Notes: a model not told the origin generated them from the letters alone. 64,000 bases of DNA from Pseudomonas pharyngis (GCF_021602345.1 NZ_BQID01000011.1:1-64000); one strand, 5' to 3'; counted from the first letter of the stretch, positions 1-10,186 are shown. Numbers and translations: made by a program.

Positions 1-218
1 GATAGACGCGACAAATCGTCCGACGCCTGCCGCTGGCCGGCGTAATTTGAGTACCCGCAGGCTTTGCTGTTAAATAGGCAGTGTGTCGCTACGCCCCGTT
101 TTCCGGGCCTGCGCATAGGCTGATGCCGGGTACGTGTCCAACGCCTCTTTATTGTTCCGAAGCGAACCGTGCGCCTTCAGCTCTTCCTTGTGAGCCGTCA
201 TAACGTGAGTCAATAAAA

Positions 219-821
219 ATGTTGAAAATCGTCCACCTGCTAATGGGCGCAGCAGCCTTGCTGCTGTCCTTCATACCTAGCCTGAAGTCCGAAGCGGTAC
301 CTTACCTGCAACAACCCGATGCACTTTACCTGGCCTTTTTCGGCCTGCTGAACCTGATCCTTGCGCCAGTCATCCCTTACTGGAACAAAGGTCCGCGCCA
401 GCATCTGCAAAACCTGGTCAGCGCCTTGCTGGTCCTGACCGTCGTCCTGCAAACCCTGACCCTGATCGCGCCGATGCCTGTCATCGCCGGCCAGCCAGCC
501 GTACTGTTCAGCCTGGTGATTGCACTGATTGCCGTGGTCCTGCACCTGGCCGTCAGCTTTTATAAATCCTCACCGGCCGCCGCTACGCAAAGCTACGACA
601 TGAGCAACCGCGATACCGGCACCGTCAAGTGGTTCAACACCTCCAAGGGCTTCGGCTTTATCTCCCGGGATTCCGGCGATGATATTTTCGTGCACTTTCG
701 CGCCATCCGTGGCGAAGGCCACCGCGTTCTGGTCGAAGGCCAGCGCGTGGAGTTCTCGGTGATGAACCGTGACAAGGGCCTGCAGGCCGAAGACGTGATC
801 GCCGCCCTGCCGCGTCGCTGA
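219..821 (+). CDS. Membrane-anchored cold-shock-domain protein
   Basis: A 200-residue protein with two parts. Residues about 5-115 form four hydrophobic segments (roughly 5-22, 37-55, 66-86, 92-113). Residues about 133-198 form a cold-shock domain with both RNA-binding motifs visible, KGFGFI (RNP1) and DIFVHF (RNP2). The domain starts after a polar linker and opens with the typical GTVKWFN. Cold-shock domains bind single-stranded RNA or DNA; here the domain should sit on the cytoplasmic face of the inner membrane. This differs from the free 70-residue Csp proteins. The ATG at 219 has no strong Shine-Dalgarno sequence but is needed to include the first membrane segment. It stands alone and is followed by a strong terminator. 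Family assignment is firm; the biological role is unknown to me. Confidence 0.88.
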   Translation: MLKIVHLLMGAAALLLSFIPSLKSEAVPYLQQPDALYLAFFGLLNLILAPVIPYWNKGPRQHLQNLVSALLVLTVVLQTLTLIAPMPVIAGQPAVLFSLVIALIAVVLHLAVSFYKSSPAAATQSYDMSNRDTGTVKWFNTSKGFGFISRDSGDDIFVHFRAIRGEGHRVLVEGQRVEFSVMNRDKGLQAEDVIAALPRR

Positions 822-839
822 TTCACGCCTCCCGGCAAT

Positions 840-876
840 AAAAAACCGCGAACAGCCTGGCTGTTCGCGGTTTTTT
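840..876. terminator. Bidirectional intrinsic terminator
   Basis: A perfect stem AAAAAACCGCGAACAG / CTGTTCGCGGTTTTTT around a five-base loop. It has A and T runs on both sides, so it can stop transcription from the cold-shock gene (+) and from the slyX side (-), which converge here. Confidence 0.9.
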
Positions 877-916
877 AATGCGCGTTTTTTTTCACGGGAG
901 CATGCCCGCACGCCTC

Positions 917-1123
917 TCAATAGTGTGGCGGCGGCGCGTCTTCCTCAAAGGATCCGATCTGGCCGACCATCTCTTCCTGACGCTTGAGTACAGCTGCCAT
1001 CTGCAATTGCAGACGCTCAACCACCCGCTGCTGCTCCACCAGCACATCGTTCAATGCCTGAATGGTGTCGTCCTGAAACGCCAGGCGGCTTTCCAGCTCG
1101 GTAACACGTTGTTCGAGGCTCAT
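917..1123 (-). CDS. slyX: SlyX family protein
   Basis: A 68-residue, mostly helical, coiled-coil protein that begins [20 protein letters not shown] and ends in the family's proline-rich DAPPPHY tail. SlyX proteins are small cytoplasmic proteins of unknown function, named for a neighbouring gene in E. coli. The gene follows the HIT-family gene with only three bases between stop and start, so the two are probably co-transcribed. Its 3' side faces the bidirectional terminator. Length and ends match the family well. Confidence 0.88.
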   Translation of the reverse strand: MSLEQRVTELESRLAFQDDTIQALNDVLVEQQRVVERLQLQMAAVLKRQEEMVGQIGSFEEDAPPPHY

Positions 1124-1126
1124 GAC

Positions 1127-1552
1127 TCAGCCCTCCAGAAAGGTGAAATCGTCGTCCAGCACCAGACGCAGGCGCTCGCGGATCGCGGCCACTTGCTCGG
1201 CATTGTAAGGCTTGGCGGGGTGCTTACCCCAGACCGGCGCCGGCCAGGCGGCATCGTCCCGTTTACGCACGATGACATGCATATGCAGTTGGCTGACAAC
1301 ATTACCCAGGGTCGCGACATTCATCTTGTCGGCGTCGAAGGAGTCCTTGAGTACCTCGGCCAGGGCTGTGGTTTCCTGCCACAAGCGCTGCTGGTCGGCG
1401 ACATCCAACTGAAACAACTCGCTGATATCGTCGCGGCGTGGCACCAGGATGAACCACGGGTAGTTGGCATCGTTGGACAACAGCAGTCGGCAGAGCGGGA
1501 AATCGCCGATGGTCAGGGTGTCCTGTTGAAGTCGTGAATCTAAAGCAAACAC
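1127..1552 (-). CDS. HIT-family hydrolase-like protein
   Basis: A histidine-triad-like protein of about 141 residues. The signature region reads QLHMHVIVR, so two histidines of the HxHxH triad are present and the third position is isoleucine. This variant belongs to a proteobacterial HIT branch often just called HIT domain protein. The region before it (NYPWFILVPR) is also typical. Canonical HIT proteins hydrolyse nucleotide-phosphate bonds; the substrate here is unknown. Two GTG codons are possible starts, at 1561 and 1552. I prefer 1552 because the GGGAG ribosome site lies about eight bases before it, which gives an MFALDSRLQQDT start. It is the first gene of a slyX pair. Confidence 0.83.
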   Translation of the reverse strand: MFALDSRLQQDTLTIGDFPLCRLLLSNDANYPWFILVPRRDDISELFQLDVADQQRLWQETTALAEVLKDSFDADKMNVATLGNVVSQLHMHVIVRKRDDAAWPAPVWGKHPAKPYNAEQVAAIRERLRLVLDDDFTFLEG

Positions 1553-2339
1553 TGCGCGCACTCCCGGCGGTTGACCTGTTTTCAGCTTAGCGCCCCACTG
1601 CGAAAGCAGCGCGCCAAACGACTGGACGGCAGCATACCTGCGATTGTGGAGTCCTTCACGGCGAATGCGCTACTGCAAGGATTTCCAGCGCCCCGGAATG
1701 AGCCATTTGCAGCTCGAGCGCACCAGTACGGAACCTGCCAATGAACACGGCGCAAGGACCGGGTCATATCGTGGCGTTTACGGCCCTTCAACCGCTCAAC
1801 TGTATGAATTCAGTACAGCCATTGAAATTTTTTGCACCAAAACCGCACAGCACGTCTACGCTCAGTGCGTCGGGCATCCGCCGAATACTCACTGACGGGG
1901 TGAACCGGTAACGTTTTTGGTTGTCGCGCTGCGACTTTCAGGGAGCAACACCATGCGAAGGATGGCGTCAAGCCTGTTCGAAAGGCCCTCGAAGCCCCCG
2001 GTTTTATGAGGTTTTTACAGCATCAGACGAGCACCTTGAAAAAAACCGGAACAATTCAGCGATTTGTGCACGCTTGTTGCATTCATACCCATATGGACTA
2101 TAAGCGCACCACAAGAAGTGGATGCCTTGAGCCCCATAAAAACAGTGGCAGGGTTGCCCGATGGAGATTCAAGCGTTTTGCCAAGGGACTCTTTTTTACC
2201 GATGCTCAAGCTCTGTAAAACAGCGCTGAAGTTGTCAGTCCCATTGCATTTGGACTGTAAATTTGCGACATCTACCAAGCCGTTTGCGACACGCTCGTAA
2301 AGAAGCTGAAAGGTTGGATTCGCAAGTATCGCCAACATG

Positions 2340-2366
2340 GTCGGCGTGATATAAGTTTGCGCCGAC
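2340..2366 (+). promoter_or_regulatory. Porin promoter candidate framed by an inverted repeat
   Basis: An extended -10 sequence, TGATATAAG (2347-2355), lies between the arms of a perfect seven-base inverted repeat, GTCGGCG (2340-2346) and CGCCGAC (2360-2366). No good -35 box is seen at the usual distance. The layout suggests a promoter overlapped by a repressor operator about 90 bases before the porin start. The alternative is a simple RNA hairpin in the leader. Confidence 0.35.
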
Positions 2367-2379
2367 ACAAAAAGAAAGA

Positions 2380-2410
2380 GCCGCCCAGATAATAAAACAG
2401 GTGGGACGGC
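2380..2410 (+). promoter_or_regulatory. Imperfect hairpin in the porin leader
   Basis: GCCGCCCA (2380-2387) can pair with TGGGACGGC (2402-2410) with one bulged base. The loop of 14 bases is A-rich and includes AATAAAAC, loosely like an Hfq/Crc A-rich motif. It lies 33 bases before the porin start codon and ends 17 bases before the ribosome site. A role in translation control is only an inference. Confidence 0.3.
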
Positions 2411-2443
2411 AGTACTCTTCTAAAACCAAAGGAGCAAATCACG

Positions 2444-3790
2444 ATGCGCGTGATGAAGTGGAGCATGATCGCACTGGCAGTTGCTGCAGCAGCCAGTACT
2501 CAAATGGCTACGGCCGCCCCGTTTGTAAGTGACCAGGCTGAAGCGAAAGGCTTCGTTGAAGACGCGAAAGCTGACTTGCTGATTCGCAACTATTACTTCA
2601 ACCGTGACAACAAAGACGGTGCCCGTGACGTTAAAGACTGGACCCAGGGTATCTGGGGCAACTTCAGCTCCGGTTACACCCAAGGTACTGTTGGCGTCGG
2701 CGTTGATGCGTTCGGCTACCTGGCCATCAAACTGGACGGCGGCGCCGGCACCAGCGGCTCCGGCAACATGAGCCGCAGCAACGAATTCAATGCAAACGGT
2801 TCCCGCGACCCTGACGACAGCCAAGGCAAAGCCGGCGCTGCCATCAAGTTCCGCGTATCGAAAACCGAGCTGAAAATCGGTGACATGCAGCCTAGCACCG
2901 CTCCGGTGTTCGCTGTCGGCGGCTCCCGTATCCTTCCGCAAACTGCCAGCGGTTTCCAACTGCAGAGCAGCGAGATCAAAGACCTTGACCTCGAAGCCGG
3001 TCACTTCTACTCGGCAACCAGCCAGGACCGCAACTCCCGTGAAGGCGGTCTGTACGCGACCTACGCCGGCGTTGAAGCCAACACCATCGACTACTTCGGT
3101 GGCAAGTACGGCATCACCGAAAACCTGAGCGCATCGCTCTACGGCGCCAAACTGGAAGACATCTGGAACCAGTACTACGCCAACGTGAACCTCACCACTC
3201 CGTTCGGTGGTGACACCTCGCTGAACACCGACTTCAACATCTATCGCACCACCGACACCGGTAGCGCGAAAGCCGGTGACATCAGCAACACCGCGTTCTC
3301 CCTGGCCACCGCTCTCTCGTTCCTGAAAGCGCACACCATCACCCTGGCCTTCCAGAAGGTCAACGGCGACACTCCGTTCGACTACATCGGCGTGGGCAAG
3401 AACAACCGTGGCGGCGACTCGATCTTCCTCGCCAACTCCATCCAGTACTCTGACTTCAACGGTCCTGGCGAGAAATCTGCCCAGATCCGTTACGACATCA
3501 AGATGGCCGAGTACGGCGTTCCAGGTCTGAGCTTCATGACCCGCTACGTTAAAGGCTGGGACATCGACGGCACCCACACTCCAGCAGGCAGCGCCTACGC
3601 TGGTCTGTATGGCGAAGATGGCAAACACAACGAAACCAACTTCGAAGCCAAATACGTAGTTCAGTCTGGCCCGGCCAAAGACCTGTCCTTCCGTATTCGT
3701 CAAGCCTGGCACTTCGCTAACGCCGACGAAGGCGAAGGCGATACCAAAGAGTTCCGTCTGATCGTCGACTACCCGCTGTCGATTTTGTAA
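2444..3790 (+). CDS. OprD-family outer membrane porin (OprE/OprQ-like)
   Basis: A 448-residue OprD-family porin. A Sec signal peptide covers about residues 1-25 (basic start, hydrophobic stretch, cleavage near ATAAP), followed by the family opening FVSDQAEAKGFVEDA and the LLIRNYYFNRD strand. The rest alternates aromatic and polar residues as in an 18-strand beta-barrel and ends in the hydrophobic IVDYPLSIL strand. OprD-type channels take up amino acids, peptides or small organic acids through the outer membrane. Sequence feel is closest to OprE/OprQ, but subfamily naming is from memory. The first ATG is favoured by AAAGGAG nine bases upstream; a second ATG at 2453 is too far from it. The gene is single, with its own terminator. 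Confidence 0.92.
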   Translation: MRVMKWSMIALAVAAAASTQMATAAPFVSDQAEAKGFVEDAKADLLIRNYYFNRDNKDGARDVKDWTQGIWGNFSSGYTQGTVGVGVDAFGYLAIKLDGGAGTSGSGNMSRSNEFNANGSRDPDDSQGKAGAAIKFRVSKTELKIGDMQPSTAPVFAVGGSRILPQTASGFQLQSSEIKDLDLEAGHFYSATSQDRNSREGGLYATYAGVEANTIDYFGGKYGITENLSASLYGAKLEDIWNQYYANVNLTTPFGGDTSLNTDFNIYRTTDTGSAKAGDISNTAFSLATALSFLKAHTITLAFQKVNGDTPFDYIGVGKNNRGGDSIFLANSIQYSDFNGPGEKSAQIRYDIKMAEYGVPGLSFMTRYVKGWDIDGTHTPAGSAYAGLYGEDGKHNETNFEAKYVVQSGPAKDLSFRIRQAWHFANADEGEGDTKEFRLIVDYPLSIL

Positions 3791-3820
3791 TCGCACCGAG
3801 TTAGTTGCGGTAACAAAACA

Positions 3821-3850
3821 AAAAGGCCCATCTTCGGATGGGCCTTTTTT
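3821..3850. terminator. Porin terminator, probably bidirectional
   Basis: The stem AAAAAGGCCCATC / GATGGGCCTTTTTT is closed by a stable TTCG tetraloop, 30 bases after the porin stop. The A run on the left lets it also serve the minus-strand mscS gene coming from the other side. Confidence 0.93.
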
Positions 3851-3872
3851 ATTGCCTGTCACTTGTAATAGA

Positions 3873-3894
3873 TGCCTGACCGATAAGTCAGGCA
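3873..3894. repeat. Short inverted repeat after mscS
   Basis: TGCCTGAC and GTCAGGCA form a perfect eight-base stem around a six-base loop, between the porin terminator and the end of mscS. It lacks its own T run, so it may protect the mscS transcript end or simply accompany the neighbouring terminator. Confidence 0.45.
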
Positions 3895-3913
3895 ATTAAT
3901 TAGCAACCTATCA

Positions 3914-4753
3914 TTACACTGCCGATTCCTGCACCACACGAATCACTCGTTGTGGAAAAGGAATATCAATGCCTGCAGTCTTTAAACGATCACGCGACTG
4001 TTCGTTAAACATGAACATCACATCCCAGTAATCCGCCGTTTTAACCCAGACGCGCAGAGAAACAGTGATCGAACTGTCACCCAGTGTCGAAATAACGGCC
4101 TGAGGTGCCGGATCCTGCAGAACGCGCTCATCCTTGGCCAGATCCAGCAGCACCTGACGGGCCTTTTGCAGATCGGCTTCGTAATCCACACCTACGTCGA
4201 ACACAACCTTGCGGGTCGGCTGACGGTTGGTGTTGGTGATGATGCCGTTCGACAGGTTGCCGTTCGGGACGATGATGGTCTTGTTGTCGCCAGTGCGCAG
4301 CACGGTGTGGAAGATCTGGATGCTGTCGACGGTACCCGCCACACCCTGAGCTTCGATCCAGTCACCGATGCGGAACGGACGGAACAGCAGAATCAGCACG
4401 CCGCCGGCGAAGTTCGCCAGGCTGCCCTGCAACGCCAGACCGATGGCCAGGCCGGCCGCACCGATTGCCGCGACGAACGAGGTAGTCTCGACGCCGATCA
4501 TCGACGCCACGCTGACGATCAGCAGCACCTTGAGAATGATGTTGGCCAGGCTGCTGATGAAACCTTGCAGCGCGAGGTCGGCATTGCGCAGGGCCAGCAG
4601 GCCGCCGAGCTTTTGCGTAACCTTGTTGATCAGCCACCAGCCGATGGCCAGGGTGATCACCGCCAGCAGCACACGGCTGCCGTATTCCATGATCATCGGA
4701 ATCCACGCCTGGGACGCCTTGACCAGGTTGTCCACCTCAGCATTCAAATCCAT
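3914..4753 (-). CDS. mscS: Small-conductance mechanosensitive channel, MscS type
   Basis: A 279-residue MscS-family channel of standard length. Three membrane helices lie at about 23-45, 65-85 and 90-115. The third carries the pore-lining Gly/Ala pattern AAIGAAGLAIGLALQGSLA and runs into FAGGVLILLFRPFRIGDWI, the family hallmark. The C-terminal cytoplasmic vestibule contains VPNGNLSNGIITN, also typical. The channel opens under membrane tension on hypo-osmotic shock and releases solutes. AGGAG lies eight bases before the ATG. It follows yajQ on the same strand after 138 bases with a likely terminator in between, so it probably has its own promoter. Confidence 0.93.
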   Translation of the reverse strand: MDLNAEVDNLVKASQAWIPMIMEYGSRVLLAVITLAIGWWLINKVTQKLGGLLALRNADLALQGFISSLANIILKVLLIVSVASMIGVETTSFVAAIGAAGLAIGLALQGSLANFAGGVLILLFRPFRIGDWIEAQGVAGTVDSIQIFHTVLRTGDNKTIIVPNGNLSNGIITNTNRQPTRKVVFDVGVDYEADLQKARQVLLDLAKDERVLQDPAPQAVISTLGDSSITVSLRVWVKTADYWDVMFMFNEQSRDRLKTAGIDIPFPQRVIRVVQESAV

Positions 4754-4787
4754 CTTTTATCTCCTGATTGCCGGCTTCCCGGGCTGT

Positions 4788-4840
4788 AAAAAACCAGCGG
4801 CAGAAAGACCGAACCGGACAGGGCTCAATCGTTTCTGCCG
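4788..4840 (-). terminator. Possible terminator after yajQ
   Basis: On the minus strand CGGCAGAAA (4840-4832) pairs with TTTCTGCCG (4806-4798), followed by CTGG and six T. The loop is long (25 bases), so strength is uncertain. Confidence 0.45.
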
Positions 4841-4891
4841 TTGCTTGGGCCTCGGACGCATTTAACGCCGAGAGGTTCCCGACCGAAAAGC

Positions 4892-6435
<1,544 letters not shown>

Positions 6436-6480
6436 GCAGCGGCTACGCTGGCCACTTGTTCCTTTGCTGCGATAAACCTG

Positions 6481-8517
6481 ATGCCATTGCGCCAGCGTCT
6501 TGAAAACCTGCCGGTCGGCCAGAAACTGCTGGCCGCTCTGCTGGTGCTGTTGACCACTGTGTTGCTGGTCGCCAACCTGACCTTTATCAGCGCCGCCTAT
6601 TACATTTCCCAGGAAAGCATGGCGCCCCAGGCGTTGCAGACCATCGGCCGGCTGGTGTCGAACCCGAGCCTGGTGGCCGACGCCTTGCAGTCGCCACAAA
6701 GCGCCGAGCGTTTGCTCAAGGAGCTCGACAGCTATTCCCCGCTGCGTGCCGCGGCTCTGTACGACGGCAAAGGTGAACGCCTGGCGCAGTTGCAGCACGG
6801 CGACAAACTCAACCTGCCGGAACGCTACCGGCACATCGAAGCCTGGCAACTGACCGAGTTCCGCAGCAACCAACTCATCACCCTGCCCCGCCCCGGCACT
6901 GCGCCAGGCCATCTGTTACTGGTGGCCAGCAGCGAGCTGCCGGTGGCGTTCTACACCGGCACGCTTACGGCGAGTCTGGGGATTCTGATTTTCAGTGTGC
7001 TGCTGTGGCTGGTTATCGCCCGGCAAATCAAACGCCTGATCACCCGGCCGATCCATCAGCTCGAAGAACTGTCCCGCCAGGTCACCCGCGAAGAGAACTA
7101 CGCCCTGCGTGCCTCCCGGGGCAACCATGACGAAATCGGCAGTCTGGCCGAAGCGTTCAACACCATGCTCTCGCGCATCGAGGCCCGGGAGCAGCAACTC
7201 AAGCGCGCCCGCGATGACTCGCAAGCAGCTTACGATCAGGCCCAGGGTCTGGCTGAAGAAACCCGCCACACCAACCGCAAGCTGGAACTGGAAGTCCAGG
7301 TGCGCAGCAAGATCGAGAAAAAACTCACCGGGTTCCAGAACTACCTCAACAGCATCATCGACTCCATGCCCTCGGCGCTGATCGCCCTCGACGAACAGCT
7401 CTACGTCACCCAATGGAACCAGGAGGCCAGCGCCCTTTCCGGTACCCGGCTGGACGAAGCGCTGAACCAGCCGATCTTCCTCGCGTTCGAGCCGCTCAAG
7501 CCGTTCCTCCCGCAACTCAAGCAGACCGTCGAACAGCACACGGTGGCGAAAATCGAGCGGGTGACGTGGTTCAAGGACGACGAGCCCAAGCACTACGCCC
7601 TGACCTTCTATCCGTTGATGGGCGGCGCCGGGCGCGGCGTGGTGATCCGCATCGACGACATCACCCAGCGCCTGTCGCTGGAAGAAATGATGGTGCAGTC
7701 GGAGAAAATGCTGTCGGTCGGCGGCCTCGCCGCCGGCATGGCCCACGAAATCAACAACCCGCTGGGGGCGATCCTGCACAACGTGCAGAACATCCGCCGA
7801 CGCCTGTCGCCAGACCTGCCGAAGAACCTCGAGCAGGCCGAGCAACTGGGCATCGAACTCGATACCGTGAACCGCTACCTGCAAGGCCGGGAAGTCCCGC
7901 AACTGCTCGACGGCATCCAGCAGGCCGGCGCGCGGGCGGCGAAAATTGTCACGCACATGCTCAGTTTCAGTCGCCGCAGCAACCGCCAGATGGCGCCGTG
8001 CGACCTGCCGGCGCTGATCGATCAAGCCGTGGAAATCGCCGGTAACGACTTTGACCTGGCCATCGGCTTCGACTTCAAGGGTCAGGCGATCATTCGCCAG
8101 TTCGACCCGGCGCTGGGCCCGGTGCCCGGCACGGCCAACGAACTCGAACAGGTGCTGCTGAACCTGCTGAAAAACGCCGCGCAGGCGATCCACCAGCGCG
8201 AAGATGACAGCGAGCCAGGGCGAATCACCCTGCGCACCCGGCTCAATCCGCCATGGGCCGAGATTCAGGTCGAGGACAACGGCATCGGCATGAGCGAGAA
8301 CGTGCGCAAGCGCACCTTCGAGCCGTTCTTCACCACCAAGGAAATCGGCCAGGGCACGGGCCTCGGGCTGTCGGTGTCGTACTTCATCATCACCAACAAC
8401 CACAAAGGGCAAATGGAAGTGCAGTCGGCGCCAGGGCAAGGCACCTGCTTCACCCTGCGTCTGCCGCTGGCGCAACCGGCGCCCATCGCCGCCGAAACCA
8501 ATCAACTACCGAGGTAA
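6481..8517 (+). CDS. Membrane sensor histidine kinase (HAMP-PAS-HisKA-HATPase)
   Basis: A 678-residue hybrid-free sensor kinase. Membrane helices at about 15-37 and 158-181 enclose a periplasmic domain of about 120 residues. Next come HAMP (about 182-235), a coiled coil, a PAS domain (about 288-395), the phosphoacceptor region AAGMAHEINNPLGAI with His at about residue 422, and the ATPase with NLLKNAAQAI (N box), VEDNGIGM (G1), FEPFFTTK (F) and GQGTGLGLS (G2). All catalytic boxes are intact. No response regulator is encoded nearby, so it is an orphan kinase whose partner and signal are unknown. It ends three bases before the adenosyltransferase ATG, implying co-transcription with it. Confidence 0.92.
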   Translation: MPLRQRLENLPVGQKLLAALLVLLTTVLLVANLTFISAAYYISQESMAPQALQTIGRLVSNPSLVADALQSPQSAERLLKELDSYSPLRAAALYDGKGERLAQLQHGDKLNLPERYRHIEAWQLTEFRSNQLITLPRPGTAPGHLLLVASSELPVAFYTGTLTASLGILIFSVLLWLVIARQIKRLITRPIHQLEELSRQVTREENYALRASRGNHDEIGSLAEAFNTMLSRIEAREQQLKRARDDSQAAYDQAQGLAEETRHTNRKLELEVQVRSKIEKKLTGFQNYLNSIIDSMPSALIALDEQLYVTQWNQEASALSGTRLDEALNQPIFLAFEPLKPFLPQLKQTVEQHTVAKIERVTWFKDDEPKHYALTFYPLMGGAGRGVVIRIDDITQRLSLEEMMVQSEKMLSVGGLAAGMAHEINNPLGAILHNVQNIRRRLSPDLPKNLEQAEQLGIELDTVNRYLQGREVPQLLDGIQQAGARAAKIVTHMLSFSRRSNRQMAPCDLPALIDQAVEIAGNDFDLAIGFDFKGQAIIRQFDPALGPVPGTANELEQVLLNLLKNAAQAIHQREDDSEPGRITLRTRLNPPWAEIQVEDNGIGMSENVRKRTFEPFFTTKEIGQGTGLGLSVSYFIITNNHKGQMEVQSAPGQGTCFTLRLPLAQPAPIAAETNQLPR

Positions 8518-8520
8518 ACC

Positions 8521-9105
8521 ATGGGCTTTCGCTTGTCGAAAATCTACACCCGCACTGGCGACAAGGGCGAAACCGGACTGGGCGACGGCCGCCGGGTACC
8601 CAAGGATCACCCGCGCATCGAGGCCATTGGCGAGGTCGATACGCTGAACAGTCAGGTCGGCGTGCTGCTGGCCGGATTGATCGCCGAGCGCGAAACCTGC
8701 CCAGGGCTGAATGAGTTGATCGATGTGTTGGTGCCCTGCCAGCACCGTTTGTTCGACCTTGGCGGTGAACTGGCGATGCCGGAGTATCAGGCATTGAACA
8801 CAGCAGAAATCGAACGGCTGGAAGCCGCTATTGATGTCTGGAATGAAGAATTGGGGCCGCTGGAGAATTTCATTCTGCCGGGCGGTTCGATGCTGATTGC
8901 CCAGGCCCATGTCTGTCGCAGCCTGGCGCGCAGTGCCGAGCGGCGTTGCCAGCATTTGAATGCGATCGAACCGTTGGCCGGGGTTGGCCTGGCGTTTATC
9001 AATCGCTTGTCAGATCTGTTATTTGTGGCGGCGAGGTTGATTGCGCGGCGCCAGGGTGTTGCAGAAATCCTGTGGCAGCCGGCGGCGAAACCTTCAGAGG
9101 TGTAG
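8521..9105 (+). CDS. PduO-type ATP:cob(I)alamin adenosyltransferase
   Basis: A 194-residue adenosyltransferase of the PduO/MMAB family, which transfers the adenosyl group of ATP to cob(I)alamin to make coenzyme B12. The ATP-binding N-terminus TRTGDKGETGLGDGRRV is intact, and the C-terminal part has the RSAERRCQHLN helix and the FINRLSDLLFVAAR active-site segment typical of the family. Symbols cobO or pduO are both in use, so I leave it blank. GAGGTAA overlaps the upstream kinase stop region and serves as ribosome site. The gene is last in its operon and is followed by a REP pair. Confidence 0.92.
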   Translation: MGFRLSKIYTRTGDKGETGLGDGRRVPKDHPRIEAIGEVDTLNSQVGVLLAGLIAERETCPGLNELIDVLVPCQHRLFDLGGELAMPEYQALNTAEIERLEAAIDVWNEELGPLENFILPGGSMLIAQAHVCRSLARSAERRCQHLNAIEPLAGVGLAFINRLSDLLFVAARLIARRQGVAEILWQPAAKPSEV

Positions 9106-9123
9106 CGCCGAACAGGACGCCTT

Positions 9124-9221
9124 CGTCGGAACGCCGCCCGGAGCAAGCCCGCTCCCACAGTTGATCGAGTTCCTCCTGCGGCAATGCAATCAACCGTGGG
9201 AGCGGGCTTGCTCGCGAAGGG
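9124..9221. repeat. REPIN (inverted pair of REP sequences)
   Basis: Two REP copies face each other: one ending in CTCCCACA near 9159, the other starting GTGGGAGCGGGCTTGCTCGC at 9196. The first copy, read in reverse, shares an identical 36-base stretch with the REP at 50331-50366. Such pairs are scattered by RAYT transposases in fluorescent pseudomonads. This one lies between two convergent genes. Confidence 0.88.
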
Positions 9222-9241
9222 ACATCAGCCTCAATAAAGAA

Positions 9242-10186
9242 TCAGGCCTCAGGCCAGAACGCTCGAATCCCCGCCACACCCTGAGCCCCGGCATTCCACG
9301 CTTTTTCACGCTCCGCCGGTCCGACTCCGCCCAGCAGAAACACCGGCTTGCTGAAACCTTCGATCAGCGTCGATGCCTGCTCCCAGCCCAACGGCTGCGC
9401 ATCCGGGTGAGTCAGGGTCGGTTGCACCGGCGACAGGGTCACGAAATCCACACCCATCTGCTCGGCCAGCGCCAGCTCTTCCGCGTTGTGGCAGGACGCC
9501 GCCAGCCAGCGCTCCGCCGGCAGCGGACGCCCTGCCGCCGCGTACTTGCGCAGCTGCGCCGAGGTGATGTGCCAACCAGCGGCCGGGAAATCGCCCAGCC
9601 ACTCGAACGGGCCCTTGATCATCAACTGCGCCTTGCCGGCGCACAGGCCGACCGCATCCACCGCCAGATCGCGGTACTTCGGGTCATAACCATTGGGCGC
9701 ACGCAGCTGGATCAGCTTGATACCGCCGGCAATCGCCTTCTGAATACCGCGCAGCAAGGCCGGGGTTTCCAGGTCTTCCGGGGTGATCAGGTATTCAGCG
9801 GGCAGACGCGCAGCCGCGACGATCGGCTGGTTGGCCGCCGGGAATTCGTAATCCGTCAGCGCTCTGGCGGAAACCCAGGCCAAAGGCTGGCCTTCGGCGC
9901 CATGGGGGTCGCCGGTGAAGCTCGACACTTCCCAGACATCCAGCAACACCTGCTTGTCGGGGTAATCGTGGCGCACTTTGATCAGCGGCCGGGCAGCGCC
10001 GACAACGATGCCCAACTCTTCGTGCAGCTCGCGGGCCAGTGCGGTTTGCACCGACTCGTCGGCTTCGACCTTGCCACCGGGAAACTCCCACAGGCCACCC
10101 TGATGCTGGGTATCGGCACGCCGGGCGATCAGAATTTTGCCGCTGCCATCACGAATGACGGCGGCGGCGACGTGTACACGTTTCAC
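9242..10186 (-). CDS. Nudix hydrolase fused to a ThiE-like domain
   Basis: A 314-residue fusion. Residues about 1-130 are a MutT-type Nudix domain with the full box (GGKVEADESVQTALARELHEELG), which removes damaged nucleotides such as 8-oxo-dGTP. Residues about 145-314 resemble thiamine-phosphate synthase (LIQLR, SCHNAEEL, VTLSPVQPT, LLGGV), but the usual basic and Asp phosphate/metal positions look altered (LIQLRAPN, GWHITSAQL). The second domain may therefore not make thiamine phosphate. This fusion is known in gammaproteobacteria. The start is the GTG at 10186, preceded by GGAGG, giving MKRVHVAAAVI. It overlaps the end of the GST gene by four bases. Confidence 0.88.
   Translation of the reverse strand: MKRVHVAAAVIRDGSGKILIARRADTQHQGGLWEFPGGKVEADESVQTALARELHEELGIVVGAARPLIKVRHDYPDKQVLLDVWEVSSFTGDPHGAEGQPLAWVSARALTDYEFPAANQPIVAAARLPAEYLITPEDLETPALLRGIQKAIAGGIKLIQLRAPNGYDPKYRDLAVDAVGLCAGKAQLMIKGPFEWLGDFPAAGWHITSAQLRKYAAAGRPLPAERWLAASCHNAEELALAEQMGVDFVTLSPVQPTLTHPDAQPLGWEQASTLIEGFSKPVFLLGGVGPAEREKAWNAGAQGVAGIRAFWPEA

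Larger units (their letters stand above)
1562..2443. other. Long intergenic region before the porin gene
   Basis: About 880 bases with no convincing gene. Several open frames exist here, including one of 117 codons on the minus strand (2015-2368), but none has a ribosome site or recognisable motifs, and base composition is more AT-rich than the neighbouring genes. The last 110 bases hold the porin promoter and leader structures described separately. The rest may contain further regulatory sites that I cannot identify. Confidence 0.5.

Noticed and set aside
1-218. Possible end of an upstream gene at the window start
   Set aside because: Several frames stop within the first 75 bases but none shows a recognisable C-terminus, so no gene is called there.
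2015-2368. 117-codon minus-strand ORF upstream of the porin gene
   Set aside because: No ribosome site, no recognisable motif, and it covers the probable porin promoter region.
2420-3895. 491-codon ORF antisense to the porin gene
   Set aside because: It is the mirror frame of a clear porin and includes both terminator arms; composition is typical of high-GC shadows.
6916-8505. 529-codon ORF antisense to the sensor kinase
   Set aside because: Shadow of a gene with all kinase motifs; no motif of its own.
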